Of a stretch of 64,000 nt of DNA, positions 35,510 to 47,611 are shown in pieces; positions within the stretch are counted from its first letter, which is position 1, and every line of letters starts with the position of its first letter. The position numbers were made by a program, and so were the translations under genes. Location of the stretch: assembly GCA_034440615.1 (NCBI GenBank), contig JAOTOM010005183.1, positions 1,306,001 through 1,370,000 of the forward strand, given 5' to 3'. Source of the DNA: Ashinkailepas kermadecensis (lineage: Eukaryota; Arthropoda; Thecostraca; Neolepadidae). The notes beneath the pieces were generated by a model, which worked only from the letters and a program-made list of their open reading frames with translations, had not been told where the DNA came from and made no database searches.

Positions 35510-37250
35510 ATCACAGCGTGCTGCTCTGCAGACCACTCCCGGCACTGGGGAAGCCCCCGTCGTGTAGAGTGCCGTCAGATTCCCTCAGCTGTACAAAGCA
35601 CTGCGAGTGCAATACCACCTCCACGGCGAACATTCAGCCGATGTCTACTGCAACCTCCGCGATTAACGCTTCGTCAAACGCGGAATGTCGGTAAAGTCCA
35701 GCAACAGAGACGTTGTCGTCGACTCAAAATCGGCCACGGGAATGTCAGCTCGCTGACCAAACACCCAGACGACATCAACCAACTGTTATCGACTGAGGAA
35801 TTCGACATATTCTGTGCCACCGAGACACTGCTCTCCGTGGATATGGACGACAGCACCCTCATCTTACCTGGCTTCAACATCAGGCGGAGGGAAGTGTCGC
35901 ACGGGCGTGGAGTCGTTATCTCCCGTAATCGCCTCACTGTTGAGCCCCTGTGGGTTCCTGCACCGAACTCATCTCTAGAATCACTGTCGGTTACTGTGAC
36001 TGATCTAACAACAGTTGTCATTGGAGCTGTCTACCGTTCCCCAAATAGTGCAGTGACACCGGCCAATGAGGAGCTACATGATCAACTGGCATACGTCCTA
36101 AGCCTGGGCAAGCCCATCTTTCTCCTCGGTGACATCAACTTAGACGTGCTGCAGCCCGACAAACCGGGTGTGCGGGCTTATCTGCGTACGCTCTGCGATC
36201 TGTCCCTCAGCTAGCTGATAACCAACGTCACACACCCACCACGGCAAGAAGGAGACAGCCTGAGCCTCCCTCGATCATCTCATCACAAATCGATCTGACC
36301 TGACCACAGAAGTTCGAGTCATTCACACAGATTTCAGCGACCACGATGCCATTGCTGCATCTGTCACAATTGACAGGCGTCTCCCTCAGCCCACCGTAAT
36401 TACCATCCGATCGACAAGACGCTTAGATCAAAATGCTTTGTGCCTAGATTTGCTGTTGGTCGACTGGTCCGCCGTTTATCAAGCAATCAGCACCTCGGAC
36501 AAGTGGGACGCATGGCTGGCTGCATAGCAGCCAACAATCGACCATCACATGCCCCTTCGTCAAATCAAGCTGAAGCACCGGTCGCCGCCTTGGTTGCAGC
36601 ATGATAACGTCCATACAGCAAGGGCAGCACTGAAACAGGCGCGCGAGCACAGAGATGCAGCACGAAGCGAAGAAGCCCAGCGGAATTACCGTGAGCACAA
36701 AAGCGCACTCCGAACGGCTCAACATCACACATGCGCAGAATACTTTCAGACTGCTGGTAGCCGCACACCGTGGAAGAACATTAGCAAGTTCATTATCGCC
36801 TCCAGAAAGTCAACGATAGAAGAGCCTGGCACAACCATTCAACCGCCTGATTGGCATGAACGGCTCAACCGGCATTTCACCGGCGTCGGTGCCGCGGTAG
36901 CTGCTGATCTAGCGATGGCGCCGCCCGGAGAGCCCCTCTGGCCAAGACCCCCACGTGTCTGTAGCGGTGCATTCACACCGTATCCTGTGACGATGCCAGA
37001 GCTGTCAAAAACGTTGCAGCGCATGAGTGGCTCACGAGCGTCCGGAACTGATGGCATCACCATCCAGATGCTTAAGATGACATTTAGCGTGTTGGGTCCG
37101 CACCTGTTAAACATTATCAACTCATGCATCACAAGCTGTGAACTGCCAGTCATGGAAAACGGCGATGGTAACACCCCTGCACAAAAGTGGTAACGCAAAC
37201 GACCCACGACGCAAACGACCTCAGCAGCATAATCACTCTTTGAAATGTGC
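35510..37250 (+). pseudogene. LINE with endonuclease and start of reverse transcriptase
   Basis: Basic leader (~35640-35735), then an apurinic-type endonuclease: IGHGNVSSL, CATETLL (catalytic E), GRGVVIS, IGAVYRSPNS, FLLGDINLDV and, in a shifted frame, FSDHDAIAA. In-frame TAG codons lie at 36212 and 36525, with one frame change near 36270. Linker WKNISKFI and the pre-RT region (MPELSKTLQRMSGSRASGTD, LGPHLLNIINSCI) follow, ending near 37200 where a small indel breaks PxxWKxAxVTPLHK. The RT catalytic core is absent, so the copy is 3'-truncated, the reverse of usual LINE truncation. It is a cousin of the LINE at 45.49-47.62 kb. Confidence 0.8.
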
Positions 37251-37259
37251 CGCACATGG

Positions 37260-38425
37260 ATACCTACACGGGAGAGCTTAGTTCGTTTGAAGGAGGCTTC
37301 TCTTGAATTTTTTCATTATCCATGCCTTTTCCCGGATTCCCTGACCGTGAACATATTCCCACCTGCTCCGCTGGATGTATAAACACAGCAAATGCCCATG
37401 CCATAAAATGGTTACAGACATGTTACGCGCGAACCGTTAAAAACCATCATCAACAACCCTTCACCACACACTCTCAATGGTAACGGGCCGCAGTTTGCTG
37501 CCTTTCGCGTCACACTCGCCTGGCCTGCCATCTGGTGGCAGGAACTCCGCGTTGTCTCCCATTTCGCAAAGCTCCTGCCGAGTTGCGCACGAAATGCCTA
37601 CCAAAGCGTTCCTTAGGAGCTGGTCATTCCGGTGACATATAACTTGTGTTGCATTTTGCCACATATGGAAGTTACCAGGTCAGGCCAAAGTCGTGACCCC
37701 ATATTCGAAATTTTGGAACTTTTGCTCACTGTCTCATTTTCATTCCTCTTGGGTACAAATAGATGCAGAATTCGAATTTAATGCCCAAATTATGATCAAC
37801 TCATTTTCAAACCAAAAAATTATCATCCCAGGTCACCTTAGGTCAATAACCTCGGATGACCGTTAAAAATAGTCAATGAACCATGTCATCGTGTAGGGAT
37901 GAATCCCAAGAGATCCAGCAGGCCAAACATTGTCCGCTCAGGGTTAAAGTAGCCAGAAACCTCGAAGAGCAGAGGTCAGAGTCCACGAAAGTCGCCGGAG
38001 GTTGCCTCACTCACCACGTCATAGCTCGGTGGCCAGACATACCTTCCGGGAAAATCGCCGAATGGCACAGGAAGGATATTCCACACGAGCTATCCGCAAA
38101 ACTTCCGCGGCTCTGCACCACGGATTTTATTATTTTGGAAAAACCCTAGTGGCGTTTGCGTATTTGGGGGGTGGGTCTCTGCCATCGGCGGGGTAGGGCG
38201 TATGGAGATTTCTGTGAGTGTGCTGTATTTTTTTCGGGTAGTGAAAAAGAAGAAGTAAATACGGAGTATTTTCCCTTACTTTTTAGGCGCCAGTGCGTTG
38301 GTACTGTGATTGGTCCTCCGCCACCTCCATCACCTGTAACGAAGTCAACTTCGGGCCCCTCTCTCGGAATGCGTTTAGCTCCTGCGTCTCGACTCGTTGA
38401 GCGAGTTCTGGGACTCGTGGAGTCT
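37260..38425. other. No recognisable gene
   Basis: Open frames are short and unfamiliar. CCAGGTCACCTTAGGTCAAT near 37830 carries two AGGTCA-type half-sites like those in the palindrome to the right. Confidence 0.4.
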
Positions 38426-38432
38426 AGTCATG

Positions 38433-38500
38433 AATGCTCGGATCGAGCGATTGCCATTTTTCACGGGCGCTTCGACCCGAAGGTCCTAAATGACAGATGT
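38433..38500. repeat. GGATCGAGCGATTG direct repeat, left copy
   Basis: GGATCGAGCGATTGCC... GCTTCGACCCGAAGGTC occurs here once and, in the same orientation, twice on the other side of the palindrome (42034-42100 and 42126-42190). Direct repeats flanking an inverted-repeat element suggest insertion into, or capture of, a short tandem array. Confidence 0.75.
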
Positions 38501-41500
38501 TGATGTCCATGATATTAACAACGCATTCGCATTCGCATTCAGCATCCTATTCGCATACTCTCCGAATTCGTTCATTTTTTCAGGATATGATCTTCGTCGC
38601 TTGCAAAAGTAAGGCAAACAACAATTCTTCAGTAGGACGAGCAGTTCGATCTCCAGAGGTCCAGAGAGGTCACTCGGGTCAAAAACGGTGTACTGTATAA
38701 AATTCGAAGTATATCACTTAGCCGAATGATTCCAACGCCTAGATGTCCGCTGTCCATCAAGGATGCAGCACATCGAATTACGTGAACTTCAATGTCAAAA
38801 TTTGACCTCAGGTCACCGAAGTTGGTTTTACTCATGCACTATATCTATTTACGAGGTACCGAATAAAATCATGGTGACACATTGGATATACCTGATTTTT
38901 GCAGGTTATAGTCTACATAGAGCACGTATGCTCGAGCACGAGCACGTATTGATGTGCTCTATGTAGAGCACGTTCATAGAGCACATCAATCAAAATTACC
39001 CATTATGGCCACTGATTCATCACCGTTCGCCAAAAATGCCCCAAAAATGCAACTATACCAAATTCTTGTGTACCCGATAATTTCCGCAAAATTTTACTTG
39101 GCACGACGAAAAAACACCCAGACATTGGTTATGGCCCATGAATGCAGCACATTGAAGCATCTGTCCTACAATCTCATAGTTTGACCTATTTTCGCAAAAT
39201 ACTGTTTTGACCACGCATTATTGCCATCTACGGGGTACCTGATAATACCCTCCTAAATACATTCATCGAATGGACATTATGGACATCGAATCGAATCTGG
39301 GGTATAATGTGATCTTTATACATCGAATATAAATAATCGAATAATGACATCGAATGGACATCGAATGGACAGCGCCAAAAATTATCCCATCGGACAAGAA
39401 AGCAGCAAATCCAAGCATGTCACCTTCAAGCTCACCATTTGACCTCAGGTCAACTTAGACTTTAACATTACACCCTATGGGAATATCACGGTGTACCGAA
39501 TACAATTTTCCGGAATACATTTATGGGATGGATATTACCGTCGAAGAATCGCCCACCGAGCACGGACGCAGCACATCCGAGCATGTAACCGTCAGCGTCA
39601 GCGTTTGACCTCAGGTCAGGTTTAACGAAATTCAGAAAAGGAAAGTAGTCCACTTTGGTACCGTATGTGGGCCAAACGAAGCATTGCATCTAGACTATCT
39701 CAACACTGATACATGCACTAGCAACACAAGAAGCAGCACACTGCGTGACCTGACCTCTATCGATGACGCATTTCATCAGGTAGCACTAGCGTCCCATTCA
39801 ACAACGCATTCAGAAACGAATTCACCAATGTTCTCCGATTCGTCTGAAAATTTGACACAACCTTCGCAGACACACCCGTACATGCATCCCGAAACCATTT
39901 TCTGCTACGAAGAACCATTTCGCCTTCAGAGGCGAAAAGGTCAGCGAGGTCAAATCTGGGGTACCGCATAACTTGCCGGAGAATTCACTTATTGGAATCA
40001 TTCAAACGCTTGTGCCACCGCTATCATCGTCGCATGCAGCACACCAAGTCGACTGGTCTCTCGAGGTCACCATTTGACCTCAGGTCAACGAAGACTTTAA
40101 CATTACACCCTATGGGTACGGCATGTACGGGTATATCTGCGAAGGTTGTGTCACATGTTCAGACGAATCGGAGAACATTGGTGAATTCGTTTCTAAATGC
40201 GTTGTTGAATGGGACGCTAGTGCTACCTGATGAAATGCGCTATCGATAAAGGTCAGGTCACGCAGTGTGCCGCTTCTTGTATTACTACTGCATGCATCAG
40301 TGTTGAGATAGTCTACATTCAATGCTTCGTTTGGCCCACATACGGTACCCAAGTGGGCTACTTTCTTTTTCTGAATTTCATAAAATCTGACCTGACGTCA
40401 AACGCTTGCGCTGACGGCCACGTGCTCGGATGTGCTGCGTCCTTGCTCGGTGGGCGATTATTCGACGCTAATATCCATCCGATAACTGTATTTAGGAAAC
40501 TTTTATTCGGTACACTGTGATATTCCCATAGGGTGTAATGTTAAAGTCTTCGTTGACCTGAGGTCAAATGGTGACGGCGAGTGACCAGTTGACTTGGTGT
40601 GCTGCATGCCACGATGATAGCGGTGGCACAAGCGTTTGAATGATTCCAATAAGTGAATTATCCGGCAAGTTATGCGGTACCCCAGATTTGACCTCGCTGA
40701 CCTTTTCGCCTCTGAAGGCGAAATGGTTCGGCGTAGCAAAAAATGGTTTCGGGATGCATGTACGGGTATGTCTGCGAAGGTTGTGTCAAATTTTCAGACG
40801 AATCGGAGAACATTGGTGAATTCGTTTCTGAATGCGTTGTTGAATGGGACGCTAGTGCTACCTGATGAAATGCGCTATCGATAGAGGTCAGGTCACGCAG
40901 TGTGCTGCTTCTTGTGTTGCTAGTGCATGCATCAGTGTTGAGGTAGTCTACATTCAATGCTTCGTTTGGCCCACATACGGTACCCAAGTGGACTACTTTC
41001 TTTTTCTGAATTTCATAAAACCTGACCTGAGGTCAAACGCTTGCGCTGACGGCCACGTGCTCGGATGTGCTGCATCCTTGTTCGGTGGGCGATTATTCGA
41101 CGCTAATATCCATCCGATAAATGTATTCAGGGAAATTTGAATCGGTACACCGTGATATTTCCATAGGGTGTAATGTTAAAGTCTAAGTTAACCTGAGGTC
41201 AAATGGTGAGCTTGAAGTTGACATGCTTGGATGTGCTGCTTTCTTGTCCGATGGGAGATTTTTGGGCTCTAATGTCCATACGATGAATGTATTTAGGAGG
41301 GTATTATCAGGTACCCCGTAGACGGCAATAATGCGTGGTCAAAACAGTATCTTGCGAATATAGGTCAAACTATGAGATTGTAGGACAGATGCTTCAATGT
41401 GCTGCATCCATGGCCATAACCAATGTCTGGGTGTTTTTTCGTCGTGCCAAGTAAAATTTTGCGGAAATTATCGGATACACAAGAATTTGGTATAGTTGCA

Positions 41501-42005
41501 TTTTTTGGGTATTTTTGGCGAACGGTGATGAATCAGTGGCCATAATGGGTAATTTTGATTGATGTGCTCTATGTACGTGCTATGTAGACTATGAACTGCA
41601 AAAATCAGGTATATCCAATGTGTCACCATGATTTTATTCGGTACCCCGTAAATAGATATAGTGCATGAGTAAAACCAACTTCGGTGACCTGAGGTCAAAC
41701 TTTGACATTGAAGTTCACGTAATTCGATGTGCTGCATCCTTGATGGACAGCGGACATCTAGGCGTTGGAATCATTCGGCTAAGAGAAATACTTCGAATTT
41801 TATACGGTACACCGTTTTTGACCCGAGTGATCTCTCTGGACCTCTGGAGATCAAACCGCTCGTCCTACTGAATAATCGTTGTTTGCCTTACTTTTGCAAG
41901 CGACGAAGATCATATCCTGAAAAAATGAACGAATTCGGAGAGTATGCGAATAGGATGCTGAATACGAATGCGAAAGCGTTGCTAATATCATGGACATCAG
42001 ATGTT
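38500..42005. repeat. Giant palindrome of ~165-bp monomers with everted AGGTCA half-sites
   Basis: The two halves are inverted copies, so the same short frames appear on opposite strands at mirrored positions (38835-38629 minus and 41665-41871 plus). The outer mirror centre is ~40250 and the inner ~40320; insertions of ~48 and ~93 bp in the left arm explain the shift. In the right arm a TGTGCTGC landmark (once TGTGCTCT, at 41563) recurs at 40901, 41066, 41232, 41398, 41563 and 41728, a strict 165-166 bp register. TGACCT-n-AGGTCA recurs at ~38812, 39433, 39607, 40076, 40555, 41024 and 41687, with one-mismatch copies elsewhere. A ~410-bp spacer (40117-40525) is a direct copy of arm sequence. 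No protein is credible. Confidence 0.85.
38911..38968. repeat. Small palindrome inserted in the left arm
   Basis: CTACATAGAGCAC and GTGCTCTATGTAG form a stem around repeated GAGCACG words. It accounts for the ~48 bp excess of the left arm over the right arm. Confidence 0.75.
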
Positions 42006-42009
42006 GCAC

Positions 42010-42200
42010 GCATAGTTTTCAACATGAGTGCTCTCGGATCGAGCGATTGCCATTTTCACGGTCGCTTCGACCCGAAGGTCCCACATGACGAATGTTACAC
42101 GCATAGTTCTCAACACGCGTGCTCTCGGATCGGGCGATTACCTTTGTTTTGTTCACGGGCGCTTCAACCCGAAGGTCATACATGACGGATGTTACGGATG
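42010..42200. repeat. GGATCGAGCGATTG direct repeats, right pair (~91-bp tandem)
   Basis: Two tandem units (ACGCATAGTTTTCAACATG... and ACGCATAGTTCTCAACACG...), each ending in CGACCCGAAGGTC or a variant and GATGTTAC. They match the single unit on the left side of the palindrome. Confidence 0.75.
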
Positions 42201-42204
42201 GAAC

Positions 42205-43140
42205 CAATTTTTGCCTATTATTCCTGACCGTTCGCCCAAGCTATACTCCATATTTACTCGCAAGCAGCCCTTTTCCACTGCCCCTTCTCTCCGTCAAATG
42301 CCGAGTAGCTGCTCCGTGACTCTGCTAATGCCCTCAATTTTTTTATATACTTAATCTAATACATTTACATTTATGTACACCTCATGATGAACCTATAAAC
42401 GCTCTTGATCAACGCACCACTGGCCATCTCACATATATATATATATTGAAGTATACGCATACACGACACACTACCCATTCCTCCGAATTTAGTATATTTG
42501 AGCTGCCCCCCCCCCATAAGACGGGTCACTTCTTTCAGACGAGTGAAATGAGGTTGAAGAGGAAATAGCTGTCATAGAAATAAGGTCGGTCCGGTACGGT
42601 TTCGAAGGAGAAAGGCATGACCGACAGACGGCACTCACATGGCAGATGTTGGTTGCCCTCCGGCCGTCCATCACTTCAACTCCGTCCGAGTAACTCTGCT
42701 GTCCGAGTCCCTCCTCCCAGTTGGGTCCTTCCGTCCTCCCGATCACCAGTTTTAGTTGCAATTTCTTCTCCGACCCTCCTTCCCTTTCCAACCATTCACT
42801 AGGCTCCGAGTAAAAAGTGCGCGTGTTGATTGGTCGGCAGTGCGCCATCTTAGTTTATAATTGTCCTACGGCCATGCCTTTCCGATGCCGCCTGGGGCCT
42901 TCGTGGCGTTCTGCCACCACCATTGTTTCTTCGTTTTCCCCGGAGCTGGTGGTGATCTGGAGTTCCACCCGGGGTCGCTGGCCTCAAGGTCGACCGGCCT
43001 TTCTTCTTTCTGTTATTGTGTCCAGGCGGCCAGTTGGGGTGGGGCAGCGTAGCCAAAAACGAGGTGCTTAACCCTGGTTCGCGCGTTTTACTGCTCCAGA
43101 TCTATCTCTTCCACCTGTGATCCGCGCAGGTACGCGACGA
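42205..43140. other. No recognisable gene
   Basis: Pyrimidine-rich sequence with a short (AT)n at 42436-42446. GC rises from 42600 to 43080 but no open frame resembles a known protein. Confidence 0.4.
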
Positions 43141-43144
43141 TTGG

Positions 43145-43625
43145 GTTCGAATGGAAGGATTTTCTGAGTGGAGTGCCACAGGGCTCTGTTCTAGGGCCAA
43201 ATATCTTTATCATCTTTGTGAATAACATTGAGATAGGGCTGAGGAATATGGTGTTCAGATTTGCTGATGACATCAAATTGGTAGGAGTGGCTAATAGTAG
43301 TGAGTAATATTCAACTAGACTTGGAGGACCTAAAAACGTGGGCTGATCAATGGCAGATGTCTTTCAACTACGAAATATGTAAGGTTATACATCTTGGGTC
43401 TGGAGGTGAGACTTTCAGATATACAATTGGAGGTAGGAGATTGAATGTTATTGAAGAGGAAAGAGATTTAGGTGTGTTAGTTTCAAATGATCTTAAAGTA
43501 GAAAAGAAAACAATGTGTCTCAGCTAGAAACAGGGCAATCAGAATGCTGGGAATCATTCATAGGAGTGTGAGGTATAAAAGCAAAGAAGTGATGAAAATG
43601 CTGTACTTGGCCCATGTGCGACCCC
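43145..43625 (+). pseudogene. CR1/L2-like LINE ORF2 fragment with intact FADD box
   Basis: LSGVPQGSVLGPNIFIIFVN and FRFADDIKLVG are RT motifs B and C, here with the catalytic aspartates intact. A frame change near 43305 leads to DLEDLKTWADQWQMSFNYE and ERDLGVLVSNDLKVEKK, and another near 43510 to ARNRAIRMLGIIHRSV and LYLAHVRPHLE. It stops abruptly at an (AT)n tract, so the C-terminus is missing. Same family as 24840-25490. Confidence 0.8.
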
Positions 43626-43631
43626 ACTTAG

Positions 43632-43655
43632 AATAACTATATATATTTATATATA

Positions 43656-43717
<62 letters not shown>
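43632..43717. repeat. (AT)n microsatellite
   Basis: About 85 bp of TA repeats with a few interruptions, directly abutting the truncated LINE. Confidence 0.95.
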
Positions 43718-43718
<1 letters not shown>

Positions 43719-44812
43719 TGTGCATTAAGGGTACCAAAGCAATCTTCACTGGTGGGCCGCGAAAGACATCGCAAATGCTTCCCCTTTGCAGTTTATTTAT
43801 TTCTTTTTGAAATAGCTGCTTCCCGGTAGATAAGCACGGAACCATATAGACTATGCTTAACCATAAGCTCACACATGAGTGGATGCACACGTTTAGATTG
43901 TGAACGCATATACAGTCTGTATATATTGGTTGAAAATTGTGAAAATAGTTGGTGTGGCATGGGCATGTCCAGACCCGCTGATGGCATCTATCAGCATCTA
44001 TCGCTGATGGTCCTATGTCTGTGTGCAGGAAGCTGGCTGCATCTGTCCTTGAGGACACAAGCCACAAATTGAGAAATTGCGGAAAACGGCTACCTTCGAC
44101 CCAACTGCAGATGTAACGTTCTTCTAGCGTGGTTCTCAAAACTCCCCGAGGACGAATATATCGTGTACGGATATATTCGTAGTACGATTTTCACGTGAAT
44201 TCGTACTTACATATTTCAAGTATGAATATATCGCGAACTTAAATATAATCAAGTAACAGCGGCAGCAGCACAATGATCTACGTGGCCGACCGATGGCCAC
44301 GCAGTGGCATCAAAAACTACTAAAGACTGCCGACTACTCCCAGCTACAGGTACCAAAATCCCCGGGCAACTCACGCCGGCCCAGTGAGGGAACATTGGTT
44401 GGCGAAAAAAAAACATCACGAACTCGCAATATAAAAATCCTCCACCTGCAGCTTCGCCTGCGTTCATTCATCACTCGCATCGCAGCCGTAATGGATGAGT
44501 GGTCGGCGCGCACGTCATGACCGTCTCAGTCGCAGCGTGGCTTCAACTCGACCTGATGCACTGCACCAGGGCGGCAAGGGAACACATACGCCAGCGGGTA
44601 AGGCTGGATGAAACTGATGGTGGCCTCAGCTGATATACCCATCGCGTAAATGACGGCGCAGGGACAGACGGGGACGGTTTCGGGAGCGGATACAGCAGCG
44701 ACACCACTCGCGACCTGATCTGGTCACTATGTGAATGATCTGTCGGCGGTTCGCGAGCTGGACCGTGCACGCCTGACCTGCTGTCTGCACGATGGTCGCT
44801 GGCAGCCGGAGA
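43718..44812. other. No recognisable gene
   Basis: Includes several ATATATTCG-type words at 44150-44240 (GAATATATCG on both strands), short and palindromic. Open frames do not resemble known proteins. Confidence 0.35.
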
Positions 44813-45487
44813 TTGTGGAATAACGTGTCCCACTTTTCAGAAAAGTTTTCCAAGCACTTTCGCCCCAGGCTATTCCCGTTCTATGATGAAATTTGCTTAA
44901 GGTGTTACATTTTTGCGAATTTTGGTCGGTAATTTTGATTTGTGAGCAGCAGGAGAAGTTACCACCTCAAAGTCCCTTCCAGTACGTTGGTTTGCCATTG
45001 ACTCAGGAGTAGTGCGCGCTGTCAGCGCGTCGTTATTCTGTTTGTAGTTGAGCTGGAGTGATGAAACAAAACCGTGCCAATCGTCTGATACATCGTCTGA
45101 TATATATCTAACCCTATCAGCGCTGGGGGGGGGGGGGGGCTGTTCCAGCTCCCACTCTATCAGAAAATTGTTATCAGGAGAGGAAATAGCCTCTCCTGAA
45201 CTAAGTGGAACCCATGTGACTTTGGTATTTTTTAAAACGTCAATTTGGAATAATTTGGTGACAAAATTTTAAAATGAAACATTGCCGTCTGGCGGCCAAA
45301 AATGTAAGCAGTGCTCGGTCACTTACGCATGATTCACGGACAACATTCCGAATATAGAGCGACCTGCCATGACTTAAAGTAACTTGTGACCAAAATTGGG
45401 TAGATTGTGATAACAGAACGTATATAGCCCCTTCATGACTACAATTTGACTTTTATTGGTAGGCTTAACATTTTCTAGTTTTGTATT

Positions 45488-47611
45488 TGCGAGATTTAAC
45501 AAACCGATTCCATAAAATGGATTAATATTTGGTTTGTGTCAGAATACAGTCAGATACATTTCACAAACATGAGCAAAAATGAAAGCGGCAAGACAACAGT
45601 ATACAGGGGAAAACCGAACACGTGAAGTCAATTTATAAGACGTTGTTCAGCATCGCGACGAACTCGCCCCGTGTCCGAGAAGCGGAAGTGGCCGGCGGCA
45701 GTAGGTTCCAGGCCGAGGCTGCCCGGAAGGAGAAGGTTCTACGTGACATGCTGAGGCGGAAAGGCGGTGGCTCCAGTGCCCCAGCCACCGTCGCACGAGT
45801 GGAGCGCCGGGAGACATCCGACCGCCGGCGGAACAGAGAACGGATCGCCTCGGGGGCTCGCGGATCATTCAGGGCTCTGAACACGGCGATGTTGTCGCGG
45901 TGGGTGATGAGGTCACGGACACTGCGCCAGCCCAGCGTTGCCACTGTCGGCGAGATATGGTCACGACGACGAGCCCCTACGACGATCCTAGCCCCGAAAT
46001 TGATCGCCTTCTGCACTCGTCCAAGGTGACATTGGGCAGCCCCGCCCCATACAGTGAGGCAGTATAGGAGGTATGGAAAGACGTGAGACTGAATTAGGAG
46101 TTTGCGTGCTTCGGGTGTGAGATGGTGACGGATATTGTGGAGACAGAACAAGGTGGAGTTGCACTTTTTGACAACGTGGGATATGTGCTCCTCCCAGGAT
46201 AGGGTGCGGTCAATGATGACTCCCAGCATCTTCACGAATGGCGAGGGGGTTAGGACGTAACTGCCAATGTTGAGTTGGTAGGATGTGGCTTTTTTTTAGG
46301 GATTGGGTCGTGCCGACAAGCAGTAGGGTAGTTTTAGTGGGGTTCATCTTCAAGGAGTTGGATGTGAAGTAAGACTGAATAGCAAGGATGGTGTTCTCCT
46401 GCCGGGATTTAAGAACGGGTAATTCATCAGGATGTGCAGAGTCTAGCAGCTGGGTGTCGTCGGCATATGATACCAGACGTCCGTATGGAAGGTATGCTGG
46501 CAGGTCATTCATGAAGATGCTGAACAGCAAGGGACCAACCAGGGATCCCTGAGGAACACCATGGGATAGCGGAAGGGATAGAGAGCCGCCCCTCACCACC
46601 TGCCGCCGGTCAGTAAGGTAGCTGTCAAACCACCTCGGGTCGACGCCGTACCACTGCAGCTTCCGCAGGAGGATATCATGGTCGACGCTGTCGAATGCTT
46701 TGCTTAGGTCGATTGAGATGACCGAAGCGATGTGACCAGTGTCGACACGACGTGTGAACCACTCGACAGCATCGACCAGGGCGTCCTCCGTCGAATGGCA
46801 TGGCCTGTATGCATACTGGGAGGAGGAAAGAATGTGATTAGTGACTAGATAAGAGGACAGCTGGATACATACTACTTTTTCACATAACTTGGATAAGACT
46901 GGCAAAATAGAGATTGGACGAAAGTTACTGGCGACATCGCGAGGCCCAGATTTGTGAAGTGGAACAACCGAAGCAGTTTTCCACGAGGTAGGGAACACGC
47001 AGGAGACGACAGAAGTGTTAATGATGTGAAGTAGGTGAGGCCCGAGAACCGGAAAACAGTTGCGGAGAGCGTGCAGTGGTACGCCATCGACGCCAACCGC
47101 TTTCGACGAAGACATCTCACATATGGCTCTGAATAGTTCGGGCAGGGTCACCGGGTGTAGCCGGAGGCCAGTGGTAGTCACACAAGGTGGTCGCGGAGGG
47201 ATGAGTGGAACGTCGCGGTTGCCAGCAACGAGATCAGCGGCAATGCGTGGGCCCACGGAAGCAAAGTGACGATTAAATTCGTCCGCCACCGTCGCTGCCA
47301 GGCCCCTCACGGCCCCCTCCCCTCCCCCGGCCGGTCGGAGCGCAAAGTCCCGGATGTGGCGCCAGAAATTGGCACGGTCTGTCAGCATTTGCGCACACAC
47401 AAAGTCACGCCTGGCTTTTGCAAACGCACATTTCACACGGTTTCGCAGCCTCCGATAAGCGACCAAGTAATAATCCGTGCGATAGCTCCGCCAAGACTGA
47501 AAAGCCTGGTCACGGTCACGCATGAGCTGCAGCAGGTACGGACTGTCACCTACCCACGGGCAACATGCCCGGCGGGGGTGGACGGTCTTGAGGGGACAAT
47601 ACACGTTCACC
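45488..47611 (-). mobile_element. 5'-truncated CR1/L2-like LINE inserted in the left TIR
   Basis: About 2.1 kb: truncated ORF2 (47610-45633) followed by ~140 bp of 3' UTR. The flanking TIR sequence resumes on both sides, and TAGTTTTG (left) versus TAGTTGTTG (right) may be its imperfect target duplication. The single A8-tract frameshift and absence of other stops make it one of the youngest LINEs in the window. Confidence 0.8.
45633..47610 (-). pseudogene. LINE ORF2: reverse transcriptase, one frameshift
   Basis: Upper frame (to 46210): linker WRHIRDF; pre-RT LPELFRAICEMSSSKAVGVD; RT motifs PLHKSGPRDVASNFRPISIL, SQYAYRPCHSTEDAL, ISIDLSKAFDSVDHDIL, HGVPQGSLVGPLLFSIFMND and the catalytic box VSYADDTQLL, all intact. 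At a run of eight A (plus-strand T8, 46291-46298) the frame slips; the C-terminal part continues in the other frame as MLGVIIDRTLSWEEHI... HVFPYLLYCLTVWGGA... FSFRAASAWNLLPPA, ending at 45633. The endonuclease is missing through 5' truncation. One homopolymer indel separates this from an open RT, so it could also be a sequencing error. Confidence 0.9.

Noticed and set aside
38812..38824. Ecdysone response element
   Set aside because: Half-sites are everted (TGACCTnAGGTCA), whereas the classical element is inverted (AGGTCAnTGACCT); kept only as a motif observation.
39684..41140. Conserved ~95-codon frames (e.g. starting MHLDYLNTDTCTSNTRSS) on both strands
   Set aside because: They are similar only because the DNA monomers are repeated and inverted; frames are short, antisense-overlapping and unlike any protein.
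38500..42005. CRISPR-like regular spacing
   Set aside because: Eukaryotic context, 165-bp monomers without unique spacers, and inverted arms; a satellite/foldback structure explains it.
42600..43080. GC-rich frames on both strands as a possible gene
   Set aside because: Short, overlapping on both strands, no splice-consistent continuation or recognisable motif.
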